Assembly: GCA_964246745.1 (NCBI GenBank)
Contig: CAXTRK010000001.1
Coordinates: 124,001 to 188,000, forward strand
Length of the DNA: 64,000 nt
Direction: 5' to 3'
DNA from: Lichenicoccus sp964246745
Lineage (GTDB): Bacteria > Pseudomonadota > Alphaproteobacteria > Acetobacterales > Acetobacteraceae
Positions 52,013 to 61,785 of the stretch are shown here, piece by piece; within the stretch, counting starts at the first letter, position 1, and every line of letters begins with the position of its first letter. The notes under the pieces were generated by a model. It was not told the origin of the DNA and searched no databases. It saw only the letters and a list, made by a program, of their open reading frames with translations. A program made the position numbers and the translations under genes.

Positions 52013-54289
52013 TTGGACGAAGACTTCAGAAAGGCGGCCCTCGACTATCATCGGCTGCCGACGCCCGGAAAGCTTTCCGTCACTCCGACCAAGCGCATGG
52101 TCTCGCAGCGCGATCTGGCGCTCGCCTACTCGCCCGGCGTCGCCGCCGCCTGCGAGGAGATCAGCCGTGATCCCCTGCTCGCCCGAGACTATACCGCGCG
52201 CGGCAACCTGGTCGGGGTGATCTCGAACGGCACCGCGGTGCTGGGCCTGGGCAATATCGGCCCGCTCGCCGGCAAGCCGGTGATGGAGGGCAAGGCGGTG
52301 CTGTTCAAGAAGTTCGCCGGCATCGACGTGTTCGACATCGAGGTGGATGCCGCCGATCCGGACCGCTTCATCGACGTCGTGGCGGCGCTCGAGCCCACGT
52401 TCGGCGCCATCAACCTTGAGGATATCAAGGCGCCGGAATGCTTCCGCATCGAGGCGGCGCTGCGCGCGCGCATGCGCATTCCGGTGTTTCACGACGATCA
52501 GCACGGCACCGCCATTGTCGCCGCGGCCGCGGTGCGCAACGGGCTTGAATTGCAGGACAAGTCGCTTTCCGACATCAAGCTGGTCACCTCTGGCGCCGGC
52601 GCCGCGGCGCTGGCCTGCGTCGATCTGCTGGTGAAGATGGGGCTGCGCGCCGAGAACGTCACCCTCACCGATATCGGCGGCGTCGTCCATGCGCGCCGTG
52701 AAGCCGGCATGCCGCCCAACATGGCGCGCTACGCACGCGAGACCGACGCGCGCACGCTGGCCGACGTGCTGCATGATGCCGATGTCTTCCTCGGGCTGTC
52801 GGCGCCGGGGGTGCTGAAGCAAGAGTGGCTTGAGCGAATGGCGCCGCGCCCGTTCATCCTGGCTCTGGCCAATCCGGAGCCGGAGATACAGCCCGGTCTG
52901 GCACGCGCCGCGCGCCCGGACGCGATCATCGCCACCGGCCGGTCGGACTATGCCAACCAGGTCAACAACGTGCTCTGCTTTCCGTTCATCTTCAGGGGCG
53001 CCCTCGATGTGGGAGCCAGCGAGATCAACGAGGAGATGAAGATCGCAGCCGTCGAGGCGATCGCGGGGCTGGCGCGCGCCGAGGCGAGCGAAGTGGTGGT
53101 CGCGGCCTATGGCGGCGCCGCGCCGAGTTTCGGGCCCGACTACATCATCCCGAAGCCGTTCGATCCGCGGCTTATCCTGTGCATCGCGCCGGCGGTCGCC
53201 AGGGCGGCGATGCAGACCGGCGTCGCCAGCCGTCCAATCGTGGATTTCGACGCCTACAAGGAAGACCTTGAAGTCTTCGTGTTCCGCTCCGGTCAGGTGA
53301 TGCGGCCGATCTTCGAAGTGGCGCGCAAGTCGGCCAAGCGGATCGTCTATGCGGAGGGCGAAGACGAGCGCGTGCTGCGCGCGGTACAGACGGTGGTCGA
53401 TGACGGGCTGGCGCGGCCGGTCCTGGTGGGTCGGCATGCGGTGATCGCGGCCAGAACCCGCAGCCTCGGCCTGCGCCTGGTTCCCGGCCGCGACATGGAG
53501 GTCGTCGATCCTGAACACGACGAGGCGGTGTTCGGGCCGCTGCTCGAGCCGTATCGAAAGCTGGTCGAGCGCAAGGGCGTGCCGACCTCGATGGCCGACC
53601 GGCATCTGGCGCGCCGTCCGACCGTTGCCGCGGCGATGCTGCTGCATGCGGGGCTGGTCGACGCGGCGCTGGTCGGCGGCCACGGCGACTGGTGGCGGCA
53701 TATGCATTATTGGGGGCCGCTGATCCCCCGCCGCCCGGATGTCTCCCGGCTCTACGCCCTCTCCGGCCTCATTCAGTCGAACGGTGTGCTGTTCTTCTGC
53801 GACACCCACTTCAATCTTGATCCGACCGCCGAGCAGATCATGGAGATGACCATGCTCGCAGCCGATACGGTGCGTATGTTCGGCGTGGTGCCGCGAGCGG
53901 CGTTGTTGTCGCACTCCTCCTTCGGCGCCAGCAACTCGGAGTCCGCGCGCAAGATGCGCCAGGCGCTGATGCTGTTGCGCGAGCGCGCGCCGGAGCTTGA
54001 GGTCGATGGGGAGATGCAGGGAGACGCGGCGCTGAGCGAGGCACAGCGGGACCGCGTCATGACCTCCAGCCGGCTGGATGGCACGGCGAATCTGCTGATC
54101 ATGCCGACCCTGGATGCCGCCAACATCAGCTTCAACCTGCTCAAGGCGGCGGGCGAGGGGTTGCAGATCGGACCGCTGACACTCGGCGTCAGCAAGCCGA
54201 TCCATACGCTTGCCGGCAGTGCGACCGCACGCTCAATTGTTAATTTAACGGCGCTCGCATCGATGCAGGCGGACCTTGACGCCTCCTGA
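52013..54289 (+). CDS. maeB: NADP-dependent malic enzyme with phosphotransacetylase-like domain (MaeB)
   Basis: A 758-residue enzyme decarboxylating malate to pyruvate with NADP+. The N-terminal malic domain (1-about 430) has the LAYSPGVAAACEEI, RDYTARGNLVGVISNGTAVLGLGNIG and FHDDQHGTAIV motifs with the metal-binding Glu/Asp. The C-terminal half (about 435-758) is a phosphotransacetylase-like regulatory domain (VYAEGEDERVLRAV and LLSHSSFGASNSESARKM). Such MaeB enzymes are often inhibited by acetyl-CoA. It starts with TTG at 52013 behind AGGAGG at six bases, which is convincing. Confidence 0.95.
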   Translation: MDEDFRKAALDYHRLPTPGKLSVTPTKRMVSQRDLALAYSPGVAAACEEISRDPLLARDYTARGNLVGVISNGTAVLGLGNIGPLAGKPVMEGKAVLFKKFAGIDVFDIEVDAADPDRFIDVVAALEPTFGAINLEDIKAPECFRIEAALRARMRIPVFHDDQHGTAIVAAAAVRNGLELQDKSLSDIKLVTSGAGAAALACVDLLVKMGLRAENVTLTDIGGVVHARREAGMPPNMARYARETDARTLADVLHDADVFLGLSAPGVLKQEWLERMAPRPFILALANPEPEIQPGLARAARPDAIIATGRSDYANQVNNVLCFPFIFRGALDVGASEINEEMKIAAVEAIAGLARAEASEVVVAAYGGAAPSFGPDYIIPKPFDPRLILCIAPAVARAAMQTGVASRPIVDFDAYKEDLEVFVFRSGQVMRPIFEVARKSAKRIVYAEGEDERVLRAVQTVVDDGLARPVLVGRHAVIAARTRSLGLRLVPGRDMEVVDPEHDEAVFGPLLEPYRKLVERKGVPTSMADRHLARRPTVAAAMLLHAGLVDAALVGGHGDWWRHMHYWGPLIPRRPDVSRLYALSGLIQSNGVLFFCDTHFNLDPTAEQIMEMTMLAADTVRMFGVVPRAALLSHSSFGASNSESARKMRQALMLLRERAPELEVDGEMQGDAALSEAQRDRVMTSSRLDGTANLLIMPTLDAANISFNLLKAAGEGLQIGPLTLGVSKPIHTLAGSATARSIVNLTALASMQADLDAS

Positions 54290-54395
54290 TGCGTTCTGTC
54301 TTGCATTGCGGCAAAGGTCGCCTCGTGGCACCGTTTACCGCGAATTTACGATGCCGGTGCAAGTCTCGGCTTGGTTCTAGTGAAGGTGAGCGATC

Positions 54396-55274
54396 GTGAT
54401 CAAACACTTGCGCAAGGCGGTTCTGCCGGTCGCGGGCCTCGGCACGCGCTTCCTGCCCGCCACCAAGGCGATGTCCAAGGAAATGCTTCCGGTCGTGGAC
54501 CGACCGCTGATCCAGTATGCGGTCGACGAGGCGCGCGCGGCCGGAATCGAGCAGTTCTGCATGATCACCGGCCGTGGCAAGACGGAACTGGTCGAGTATT
54601 TCGACATCGCCTACGAGCTGGAGGCGACGCTGCGCGAGCGCGGCAAGCAGGAGGGCCTTGACGCGCTGCGTGACACCAGCATGCAGCCGGGCTCCATCGT
54701 CAGCGTCCGCCAGCAGGAGCCGATGGGCCTGGGACATGCGATCTGGTGCGCGCGGTCGTTTATCGGCGATGACCCTTTCGCCATCCTGCTGCCCGACGAT
54801 ATCATCCTGAGCAAGACGCCGTGCCTGAAGCAGCTTGCCGATGCCTACCATCAGACCGGCGGCAACGTTGTTGCGGTCGCGGAAGTTCCGCCGGAGCAGA
54901 CGACCCGCTACGGCATCCTGCGCATTGGCGTTGATGACGGCCATATGGTCGAGGTCACCGGACTGGTCGAGAAACCAAAGCCGGAAGACGCGCCTTCCAA
55001 CCTGTCGATCATCGGCCGCTATATCTTGACCGCGGAGGTCATGCCGTTCCTGGCCAAGCTCGATCGCGGCGCCGGCAACGAGGTGCAACTGACCGATGCC
55101 ATGGCCAAGATGATCGGCAGCGTGCCCTTTCATGGTATCCGCTATGAGGGCAGGCGCTTCGATTGCGGCGACAAGGTCGGCTTTCTGGAAGCGCAGATCG
55201 CCTTTGCTCTGGAACGGGAGGATCTCGGACCGGCGGTGCGCAAGTTCCTGAAGCATTACTGCGAGTGCCTGTGA
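54396..55274 (+). CDS. galU: UTP-glucose-1-phosphate uridylyltransferase
   Basis: A 292-residue enzyme making UDP-glucose. The motif PVAGLGTRFLPATKAMSKEMLPVVDRPLIQYAVDEA is unmistakable. The LPDDIIL segment and GLVEKP motif follow. It starts with GTG at 54396 with GAAGGTGAG upstream. UDP-glucose serves cell-surface polysaccharides and possibly trehalose. The phosphoglucomutase-like gene overlaps its stop (TGATG) and supplies its substrate, glucose-1-phosphate. Confidence 0.95.
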   Translation: MIKHLRKAVLPVAGLGTRFLPATKAMSKEMLPVVDRPLIQYAVDEARAAGIEQFCMITGRGKTELVEYFDIAYELEATLRERGKQEGLDALRDTSMQPGSIVSVRQQEPMGLGHAIWCARSFIGDDPFAILLPDDIILSKTPCLKQLADAYHQTGGNVVAVAEVPPEQTTRYGILRIGVDDGHMVEVTGLVEKPKPEDAPSNLSIIGRYILTAEVMPFLAKLDRGAGNEVQLTDAMAKMIGSVPFHGIRYEGRRFDCGDKVGFLEAQIAFALEREDLGPAVRKFLKHYCECL

Positions 55275-56683
55275 TGTCGTTGCGTCATGAGTTCCATCCC
55301 ACCAGCCTGCGCGAGTACGACATACGCGGCATTGTCGGCAGCACCCTCGGCGCCGACGACGCCTTTGCCGTTGGCAGGGCATTCGGCATCATGATCGCGA
55401 GGGGGGGTGGAAGCAGGGTGGCTGTCGGCTATGACGGCAGGCTGTCCTCGCCGGAACTTGAGCAGGCGGTTGTCCGTGGATTGATTGCGTCCGGCGCCGA
55501 GGCGCTGCGTGTCGGCTGTGGTCCGACCCCGATGCTTTATTACGCGGCGACAACGCTCCCGGCCGATGGCGCGATCATGGTCACCGGCAGCCACAATCCG
55601 CCGGATTACAACGGCTTCAAGATGATGCTCGGACGCAAGCCGTTCTATGGCGAGCAGATCAAGGAGTTGGGCCGACTCGCCGCGTTGTCTGACGACGTTG
55701 CGGCATCGGAAGGCTCGGAGCGGCGCATCGATATCGCGCATGACTATATCGCCCGGCTGATCGCCGACTGGGATGGCGGGGACCGCATCCTCAAGGTGGT
55801 CTGGGATAATGGCAATGGCGCCGCGGGCGAAATCCTGCAACGGCTGGTGCGATCGCTGCCCGGCGAACACACGGTCCTGAATGGCGCTGTCGACGGCGCC
55901 TTTCCGGCGCATCACCCCGATCCGACAGTGCCAAAGAACCTCGAGCAGTTGATCGCCGCCGTTCGCGAGCGGCATGCCGACCTCGGCATCGCGTTCGACG
56001 GAGATGCCGACCGGATCGGCGTCGTCGACAATGATGGCCAGATCCTGTGGGGTGACGAACTGCTCATCGTGCTGGCGCGCGACGTGCTGCGTTCGCGTCC
56101 GGGAGGCACCATCATCGCTGACGTGAAGGCAAGCCAGGTGCTGTTCGACGAAGTCGCCCGCGCTGGCGGCACGCCGTTGATGTGGCGGACCGGGCACTCG
56201 CTGATCAAGGCGAAGATGGCCGAAACCGGTTCGCCGCTGGCCGGAGAGATGTCTGGCCACGTGTTCTTCGCCGACAAATGGTATGGCTTTGACGATGCGC
56301 TTTACGCGTCGGTGCGGCTGCTCGGCATCGTCGCCCGAATGGAGGCGCCGCTCTCCAGCGTCAAGCAAGGCCTGCCGCGTACGATCAGCACGCCCGAGCT
56401 GCGCTTTGATTGCGAGGATACCCGAAAGTTCGGCGTGATCGAGGAGGTCGCCGGCCGATTGAAGCGGGAGGGTGCGGAAGTCTCGTCGATCGACGGCGTT
56501 CGGGTGAAGACGCCGGATGGCTGGTGGCTGCTGCGTGCATCCAACACCCAGGCAGTGCTGGTGGCGCGCGCGGAAGCGGCGGACGAGAGCGGCCTCGACC
56601 GGCTCAAGGCGGTGCTGTCGTCGCAGCTAGAGCAATCCGGCATCTCCGCTCCGGACTTTTCCGGAGACAATGCCGGTCATTAG
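55274..56683 (+). CDS. algC: Phosphomannomutase/phosphoglucomutase
   Basis: A 469-residue alpha-D-phosphohexomutase. The phosphoserine loop is TGSHNPPDYNGFK, the metal loop is FDGDADRIG (three Asp), the sugar-binding loop is GEMSGHVFF, and the phosphate-binding end is RASNTQAVLVARAEA. It interconverts glucose- or mannose-6-phosphate and the 1-phosphate, feeding GalU and GlgC. It starts at ATG 55274 in TGATG overlap with galU. AlgC-type dual specificity is usual for this length and family; pgm or manB would be alternative names. Confidence 0.92.
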   Translation: MSLRHEFHPTSLREYDIRGIVGSTLGADDAFAVGRAFGIMIARGGGSRVAVGYDGRLSSPELEQAVVRGLIASGAEALRVGCGPTPMLYYAATTLPADGAIMVTGSHNPPDYNGFKMMLGRKPFYGEQIKELGRLAALSDDVAASEGSERRIDIAHDYIARLIADWDGGDRILKVVWDNGNGAAGEILQRLVRSLPGEHTVLNGAVDGAFPAHHPDPTVPKNLEQLIAAVRERHADLGIAFDGDADRIGVVDNDGQILWGDELLIVLARDVLRSRPGGTIIADVKASQVLFDEVARAGGTPLMWRTGHSLIKAKMAETGSPLAGEMSGHVFFADKWYGFDDALYASVRLLGIVARMEAPLSSVKQGLPRTISTPELRFDCEDTRKFGVIEEVAGRLKREGAEVSSIDGVRVKTPDGWWLLRASNTQAVLVARAEAADESGLDRLKAVLSSQLEQSGISAPDFSGDNAGH

Positions 56684-56725
56684 AGCAGAAACGTAACAAT
56701 TAGCAATGGGGACGCGCACGTCCGC

Positions 56726-57589
56726 TCACGCGTTCCGCCTGACCGCGAGCATCGCGGCGTTGGCGTCATGATGAGAGCGGCGTTCATAGACGCAATGTTC
56801 TCCTAGGACAGCGGCAAAGCTGTTGGCCGCTTCGGCGTTGCCGGACTGGCCGCCGATCGTCTCGGCGCTTCCCACATAGAGCAGTCCGCCGGGAGCCAGG
56901 CAGCGGGCGATCATGCTGAGCACGCGCAGCTTGGTCGGATCATCAAAATAGAGCAGGACATTGCGGCAGAACACAATATCGAAACGACCGAGCGGCGCGG
57001 GATCGGCCAACAGGTTCCATTCAAGGAACTCCACCATGTCGCGGATCGGCCTGATGACCTGCCAGCCATCCGCATCCTTGGTGAAGTATTTGATCAACAG
57101 ACGCGCGGGGATGCCGCGCTGGATCTCAAACTGGCTGTAGGTGCCCGAACGTGCGCGAGCGAGCGGGCCGCGCGCGATGTCGGTGGCAAGGATCCGTATG
57201 GCGCGGCCGTGCAGCGCCGCGCCCATTTCACTGACTTGCATCGCCAGTGAATAGGCCTCCTGTCCGGTGGAGGCGCCTGCCGACCAGATCCTGAGCGGCA
57301 TGCCTGCGGGTCGATCGGCATGCAGCTTCGGCAACGCATGTGCGCATAGATGATCGAACTGCTTGCGATCGCGAAAGAACAGCGTCTCGTTGGTGGTAAG
57401 CGCCTCGACCACCTCCTGCTGCAAGGCATCATCTGAATGCAGCAGGGATGCTACGGCTTCATAGCCGGACAGGCCGAGCCGCCGCACGATCGCGACGAGT
57501 CTTGTCTCTACGAGGTAAACCTTGTCGGCGCCAAGAGCGATTCCGGAGCGCTGCTTCACCAACCATGCGATTTCTTCGAATGGCGTCAT
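56726..57589 (-). CDS. cheR: Chemotaxis protein methyltransferase CheR
   Basis: A 287-residue SAM-dependent methyltransferase that methylates glutamates of chemoreceptors. The N-terminal helical domain (1-75) is followed by TTNETLFFRD, the SAM motif IWSAGASTGQEAYSLA, and the FDIVFCRNVLLYF motif. It is the last gene of the operon cheA-cheW-cheY-cheB-cheR; its ATG overlaps the cheB stop by four bases. It converges with the phosphomutase gene across a 42-base gap without a clear terminator. Confidence 0.95.
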   Translation of the reverse strand: MTPFEEIAWLVKQRSGIALGADKVYLVETRLVAIVRRLGLSGYEAVASLLHSDDALQQEVVEALTTNETLFFRDRKQFDHLCAHALPKLHADRPAGMPLRIWSAGASTGQEAYSLAMQVSEMGAALHGRAIRILATDIARGPLARARSGTYSQFEIQRGIPARLLIKYFTKDADGWQVIRPIRDMVEFLEWNLLADPAPLGRFDIVFCRNVLLYFDDPTKLRVLSMIARCLAPGGLLYVGSAETIGGQSGNAEAANSFAAVLGEHCVYERRSHHDANAAMLAVRRNA

Positions 57590-58671
57590 GGCCGAAGGTT
57601 CAGCATGGTCATCACTTTCATTGCAAGTTCATCGATTGGCAGGACGGCGTGGCAGAGTCCGGCGCGTGCGACAGCGCCTGGCATGCCCCAGACCACGCTG
57701 CTGGCCTCGTCCTGGGCCAGCACGCAGCCGCCCGCCTCGACGACGCACCGCGCGCCAAGCAAGCCATCCTGGCCCATGCCGGTCAGGATCACGGTCAGCA
57801 CACGGCCCTGACAGGCCAGCGATGCCGTCCGTAGCAGGGTGTCGACGGAAGGACGGCAGGAGTTTTCGGGAGGATCATCGGTCAGGCGCACGCGCAGTCC
57901 GGACCCGGCCGCAACGATTGCCATGTGCCTGTCGCCCGGCGCAACCAGGATCTGGTCGGCGACAAGAAGCTGATTATCATGAGCTTCATGGCAGTCTCGC
58001 CGACCTTGCCGGGCGAGGTGGTCGGCGAGACTACGTGTGAACAGCGGCGGCATATGCTGCGTCACCACGATTGGCACCGGCAACGCCTTGTCGAGCGCGC
58101 GAAACAACGCAAACAGGGCGTTGGGGCCGCCGGTCGAGCTGCCGATTGCCAGCAGCATCGGCGCCTGGAACGGCGCGGATCGCAGCGTGAGCGCGGACGG
58201 CGCACAAGGGCCAAACCTGGGGCCAGGCCTGGAAGTGCCTCTCCTGTTCGCCGCCTGCCCGCGGCGCGACTGGCCTTGTTGCTTGACCTTGGCCAGGATT
58301 TCCGCGGCGAAAGCCTCTGTCTGCTGTTCGCCGGGCTTGGTCACGTAGTCCGCGGCGCCCGCTTGCAGCGCCCGCATGGTTATGGCCCCGCCCGCCACGG
58401 TCAAGGAAGAGATCATGATCACGCGCAGGGCAGGATCGAGTCCGAGCAGGACAGGCAGCGCCGAAATCCCGTCCATGACCGGCATTTCAACGTCGAGCAG
58501 CACAACGTCGATGCCGCCGCCGGCGAGCGCATCGGCCGCCTGCTTGCCGTCCGCCGCCAGTCCAGCGACTTCGATCACCTGGTCGCGCCGCAGAATGCCG
58601 ACGATGATGGCACGCATGGTTGGCGAGTCGTCGCAGACCAGCACACGGATGGGTGCGCAGACGGAGGTCAC
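57586..58671 (-). CDS. cheB: Chemotaxis response regulator protein-glutamate methylesterase CheB
   Basis: A 361-residue protein. The receiver domain (1-125) has CDDS and the phosphorylated Asp in LLDVEMPVMDG, and a KPG switch Lys. The methylesterase domain (about 170-355) has the catalytic Ser in GSSTGGPNAL, His in TQHMPPLFT and Asp in LTGMGQDG. It removes methyl groups (or deamidates) to reset receptors. The linker of about 40 residues is Arg/Gly-rich. It overlaps cheR and the CheY gene by four bases on each side. Confidence 0.95.
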   Translation of the reverse strand: MTSVCAPIRVLVCDDSPTMRAIIVGILRRDQVIEVAGLAADGKQAADALAGGGIDVVLLDVEMPVMDGISALPVLLGLDPALRVIMISSLTVAGGAITMRALQAGAADYVTKPGEQQTEAFAAEILAKVKQQGQSRRGQAANRRGTSRPGPRFGPCAPSALTLRSAPFQAPMLLAIGSSTGGPNALFALFRALDKALPVPIVVTQHMPPLFTRSLADHLARQGRRDCHEAHDNQLLVADQILVAPGDRHMAIVAAGSGLRVRLTDDPPENSCRPSVDTLLRTASLACQGRVLTVILTGMGQDGLLGARCVVEAGGCVLAQDEASSVVWGMPGAVARAGLCHAVLPIDELAMKVMTMLNLRP

Positions 58672-59072
58672 GGCGCTGAGCCAAGCAATCTGAGCTGTTC
58701 GAATTTGTCGAGCAGGATGGCGTCATCGAATGGCTTCATGATGAATTCCTGCGCGCCGGCGGCAAGCGCCGACGCGATGAAACCGGGCTCGTTTTCCGTG
58801 GTGCACATGATGATGAGCGGCGCCTCCGAGCCGAACTCGCGCCGGATTGCCTGAAGACAGTCAATGCCGCTCATCACGGGCATGTTCCAATCAAGCAGCA
58901 TGACATCGGGCCGGCTCTCGCGGGTCCGGCGCAGGGCGTCGGCTCCATCGGTCGCTTCCTCGACGGCAAAGCCGGCATCCTCAAGAATGCCGCGAGCAAT
59001 CCTGCGCACGATGCGGCTGTCATCGACCACCAGGACGCGCCTTCTGGACCCTGAAGCGAGATGGTCGGTCAT
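58668..59072 (-). CDS. cheY: Chemotaxis response regulator CheY
   Basis: A 134-residue single-domain receiver. The acidic pocket is VVDDS, the phosphorylation site is MLLDWNMPVMSG, the Thr lies in CTTENE, and the switch Lys in IMKPFDD. When phosphorylated by CheA it would bind the flagellar switch. Start at ATG 59072 gives the normal family length; the stop of cheW overlaps it by four bases. The next gene cheB overlaps by four bases, so all five che genes are translationally coupled or nearly so. Confidence 0.94.
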   Translation of the reverse strand: MTDHLASGSRRRVLVVDDSRIVRRIARGILEDAGFAVEEATDGADALRRTRESRPDVMLLDWNMPVMSGIDCLQAIRREFGSEAPLIIMCTTENEPGFIASALAAGAQEFIMKPFDDAILLDKFEQLRLLGSAP

Positions 59073-59563
59073 GCGATTTGCTTTCTCTCCAGGCAGAGCA
59101 GACGGTCGAGGTCGAGCACCACCATGAGCAGACCGGAAAGGCGGAAGATGCCGCGGGCGTTCTCTCTCCACGCGGTGCTCAAGGTGGGTGGCAACGCCTC
59201 GATTTCGGCGGCATCGAGCGTCAGCACCTCCAATGCCTGGTCGACGAGCAGTGCGTATGCGCCGTTCTGGGCTTCGGCGACGACCGCGACCAATGACGAC
59301 GCCTGTCCATGTGGCGGAGAGGGCAAGGCAAGCCGTCGGCGCAGATCGATCGCGGTGACGATCCGGCCACGCAAATTGATGTTGCCGGCGATTTCCGGGG
59401 GCGCCAGCGGTATGCGGGTTACGGTGCTGCCTGCGATGACGTCGCGAACGGCGAGTACGGGAACGCCGCAGAGCTGGCCGCCTGTCATCAGCGTGAGAAA
59501 GCCTTGCCATTGCTGCTCGTGGACAGGATTGCCTGCCGCATGGCGGCCGAGATCGGAATGCAT
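59069..59563 (-). CDS. cheW: Chemotaxis coupling protein CheW
   Basis: A 164-residue adaptor linking receptors to CheA. The two-lobed CheW beta-barrel is recognisable: FLTLMTGGQLCGVPVLAVRDVI, IPLAPPEIAGNINLRGRIVTAIDLRRRL, YALLVDQALEVL and GIFRLSGLLMVVLDLDRLL. It starts 12 bases after the cheA stop (minus strand) and overlaps cheY by four bases. Confidence 0.93.
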   Translation of the reverse strand: MHSDLGRHAAGNPVHEQQWQGFLTLMTGGQLCGVPVLAVRDVIAGSTVTRIPLAPPEIAGNINLRGRIVTAIDLRRRLALPSPPHGQASSLVAVVAEAQNGAYALLVDQALEVLTLDAAEIEALPPTLSTAWRENARGIFRLSGLLMVVLDLDRLLCLERKQIA

Positions 59564-59575
59564 CGCTGTTCTCCC

Positions 59576-61744
59576 TCAGCAGGCGGCGCCGGAGAGCATC
59601 GGATGACGGACGACCGTGCGGTCCGTAGAGCGATCAACAGGGGGGCGGTCCGGCTTAGCCGAATTTGGCCGGTCGTTGTACGCGGCAGCAGGCGCTGAGG
59701 CCCGCCTCAGCCAATAGCGCGTGTCAATGATCTCGGTCGCGCGGCCGGCGATGAGCGCGGTGCCGACCAATCCGGGACGATCGCCGGGGATGCCCACGTC
59801 TGGCGCGACGTGGACGACGTCGAGGATTTCGTCGACCATCAGGCCGACATGCCGGCCCTCATCGTCGATCACCAGCAGCGGCTGGGTCGCGGTGTCGCAG
59901 GCGATGTCCGGATCAAGCGCGATGAGCGGCATCAGGCCGCCCTGATATTGCGTCACCGGACCAGCAATGGTGATCTCCACTCCGGCGCGAGGGACCATCT
60001 CCAGCCGGGCGATTGACGCGAGCGGGAGCGCCTTGAGCGCGCCTGCGCCCGCACGGATCAACAGCATGTCGCGACGGTCCTGCTGGCGCGCCACGGCCGC
60101 GTCCGGCTCGGCGGCGACGGCTTCATGGCCGGCAGCGAGCCTGGCCTCGCGCGCGATGCCGAGCGGATCAAGGATCATGATCACAGAGCCGTCGCCGAGA
60201 ATGGCATTGCCGCTGAACAGCGCGATGTGACGGATCATCGAGGCCACCGGCTTGACCACGATCTCCTCGGTGTCAAAGACTTCGGCCACGAGGAGTCCAA
60301 TCCGTTGATTGGCAATCGAGATCACCACCACGATCCGCTCATCCGGAGATTTGCCGCCATCAAGTTCGAGGAGCTGGCGCATCGACAGCACAGGGAGCAG
60401 CCGGTCGCGCAGGCGCAGAACCTGGGTGCCACCGATTGATTCAAGCGTCACGCGCGGCTGCAAGCCGGGCAGCACGATCTCGACGATGCTGGTCTGCGGG
60501 ATGGCGAAGCGCTCGCCCGTGGTGCCGATGATCAGCGCGGAAATGATGGCCAGCGTCAGCGGGATTTTGATCCGGAACCTCGTGCCGTGGCCGAGTCGGC
60601 TGTCAAGGTCGATGGTGCCATTGATGCGTTCGATGTTGGTTTTGACGACATCCATGCCGACGCCGCGGCCGGAGACCGAGGTGACATCCACCGCGGTGGA
60701 AAAGCCGGGCTGAAAAATGAAACGATGGATCTCCGCTTCACGCATGCGCCGCAGCGCATCTTCGCTGACGAGGCCCAGTGAGAGGGCGCGCGCGCCGATC
60801 CGGGCGGCATCCAGGCCGCGTCCATCATCGCTGATTTCGATGACGATTTCGCCGCCTTCGTGATGCGCGCTCAGGGTGATCGTGCCCGCCTCCGGCTTGC
60901 CGAGCGCGCGGCGTTCATCGGCGGGCTCGATCCCGTGATCGGCGCTGTTGCGTACCATATGGATCAATGGATCCTTGATCAGCTCCAGAACCTGGCGATC
61001 AAGCTCGGTGTCCGAGCCGTCGGCGGCGAGTTCGATTCTCTTGCCGAGTGCCTGGCTGAGGTCGCGCGCCAGACGGGGCAGCATGGCCCACGCCGTGCCG
61101 ATCGGTTGCATGCGCGTCTTCATCACACCCTCCTGCAGATCGGAGGTGAGCTGGGAAAGCCGATGCATCGGCGCCCGGAAACCGGTCTCGCCGCTGCTGC
61201 GCAAAATCTGGAGCAACTGATTGCGGGTGAGAACAAGCTCACTCACCAGCGTCATCAGGTTTTCCAGGACATCCACGCCCAGGCGTATGGTCGGGGCTCG
61301 GCTGAAAGCGTCCGCCGGGGCAGGCGGTGTCTCGATCCGGCCGGGCGCCATCGTCGGCTCTCCCGGCTTGCACGAAGCAAGATCCACGAGTGCCGTGATC
61401 AGCGGCGCGTCGTCGCCGGCTGGCTCCTCATGGGTGTGACCGACCGCGTCCACAATCACGCGGATGCGGTCGATCGCAGCCAGGATCAGGCTGATGGCGT
61501 GCGGGTCGGCCCGCAGCACGTGCGTTCGCAGCTTGTCAAGCAGGGTCTCGGCAGCGTGGGCAACCGATTGCAGACGCGGCAGGCCGAAGAAGCCGGACGT
61601 TCCCTTGATCGTGTGGAACTGACGGAAGATGAGCGACAGCGTCGGCTGATCGTCCGGCGTCTGTTCAAGCCGGACCACGGCGACGTCGAGCTCGGAAAGG
61701 CTCTCGGCGCATTCGGTCATGAAATCGGCGAGCAGATCGTCCAA
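59576..61744 (-). CDS. cheA: Chemotaxis histidine kinase CheA
   Basis: A 722-residue class-II histidine kinase. The Hpt (P1) domain has the phosphorylated His44 in FRQFHTIKGTSGFFG. There is no P2 CheY-binding domain; a short linker leads to the dimerisation helices (about 150-215), then the ATPase domain (N-box HMVRNSADHG, SDDGRGLD, SGRGVGMDVV), and a CheW-like P5 domain (about 400-535). A second CheW-like domain occupies about 560-690, which is unusual. The start is TTG at 61744 (MDDLLADF), matching the family N-terminus; no ATG is in frame. It opens the operon cheA-cheW-cheY-cheB-cheR. Confidence 0.94.
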   Translation of the reverse strand: MDDLLADFMTECAESLSELDVAVVRLEQTPDDQPTLSLIFRQFHTIKGTSGFFGLPRLQSVAHAAETLLDKLRTHVLRADPHAISLILAAIDRIRVIVDAVGHTHEEPAGDDAPLITALVDLASCKPGEPTMAPGRIETPPAPADAFSRAPTIRLGVDVLENLMTLVSELVLTRNQLLQILRSSGETGFRAPMHRLSQLTSDLQEGVMKTRMQPIGTAWAMLPRLARDLSQALGKRIELAADGSDTELDRQVLELIKDPLIHMVRNSADHGIEPADERRALGKPEAGTITLSAHHEGGEIVIEISDDGRGLDAARIGARALSLGLVSEDALRRMREAEIHRFIFQPGFSTAVDVTSVSGRGVGMDVVKTNIERINGTIDLDSRLGHGTRFRIKIPLTLAIISALIIGTTGERFAIPQTSIVEIVLPGLQPRVTLESIGGTQVLRLRDRLLPVLSMRQLLELDGGKSPDERIVVVISIANQRIGLLVAEVFDTEEIVVKPVASMIRHIALFSGNAILGDGSVIMILDPLGIAREARLAAGHEAVAAEPDAAVARQQDRRDMLLIRAGAGALKALPLASIARLEMVPRAGVEITIAGPVTQYQGGLMPLIALDPDIACDTATQPLLVIDDEGRHVGLMVDEILDVVHVAPDVGIPGDRPGLVGTALIAGRATEIIDTRYWLRRASAPAAAYNDRPNSAKPDRPPVDRSTDRTVVRHPMLSGAAC

Positions 61745-61785
61745 ACTGGCAATCCATGCGTTGTGGCTAGAGGCAGGGCTGGAGC

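Noticed and set aside
51818..54205. A minus-strand open frame of 795 codons opposite maeB
   Set aside because: His/Arg-rich antisense translation, no domain, and it also runs through a tRNA gene.
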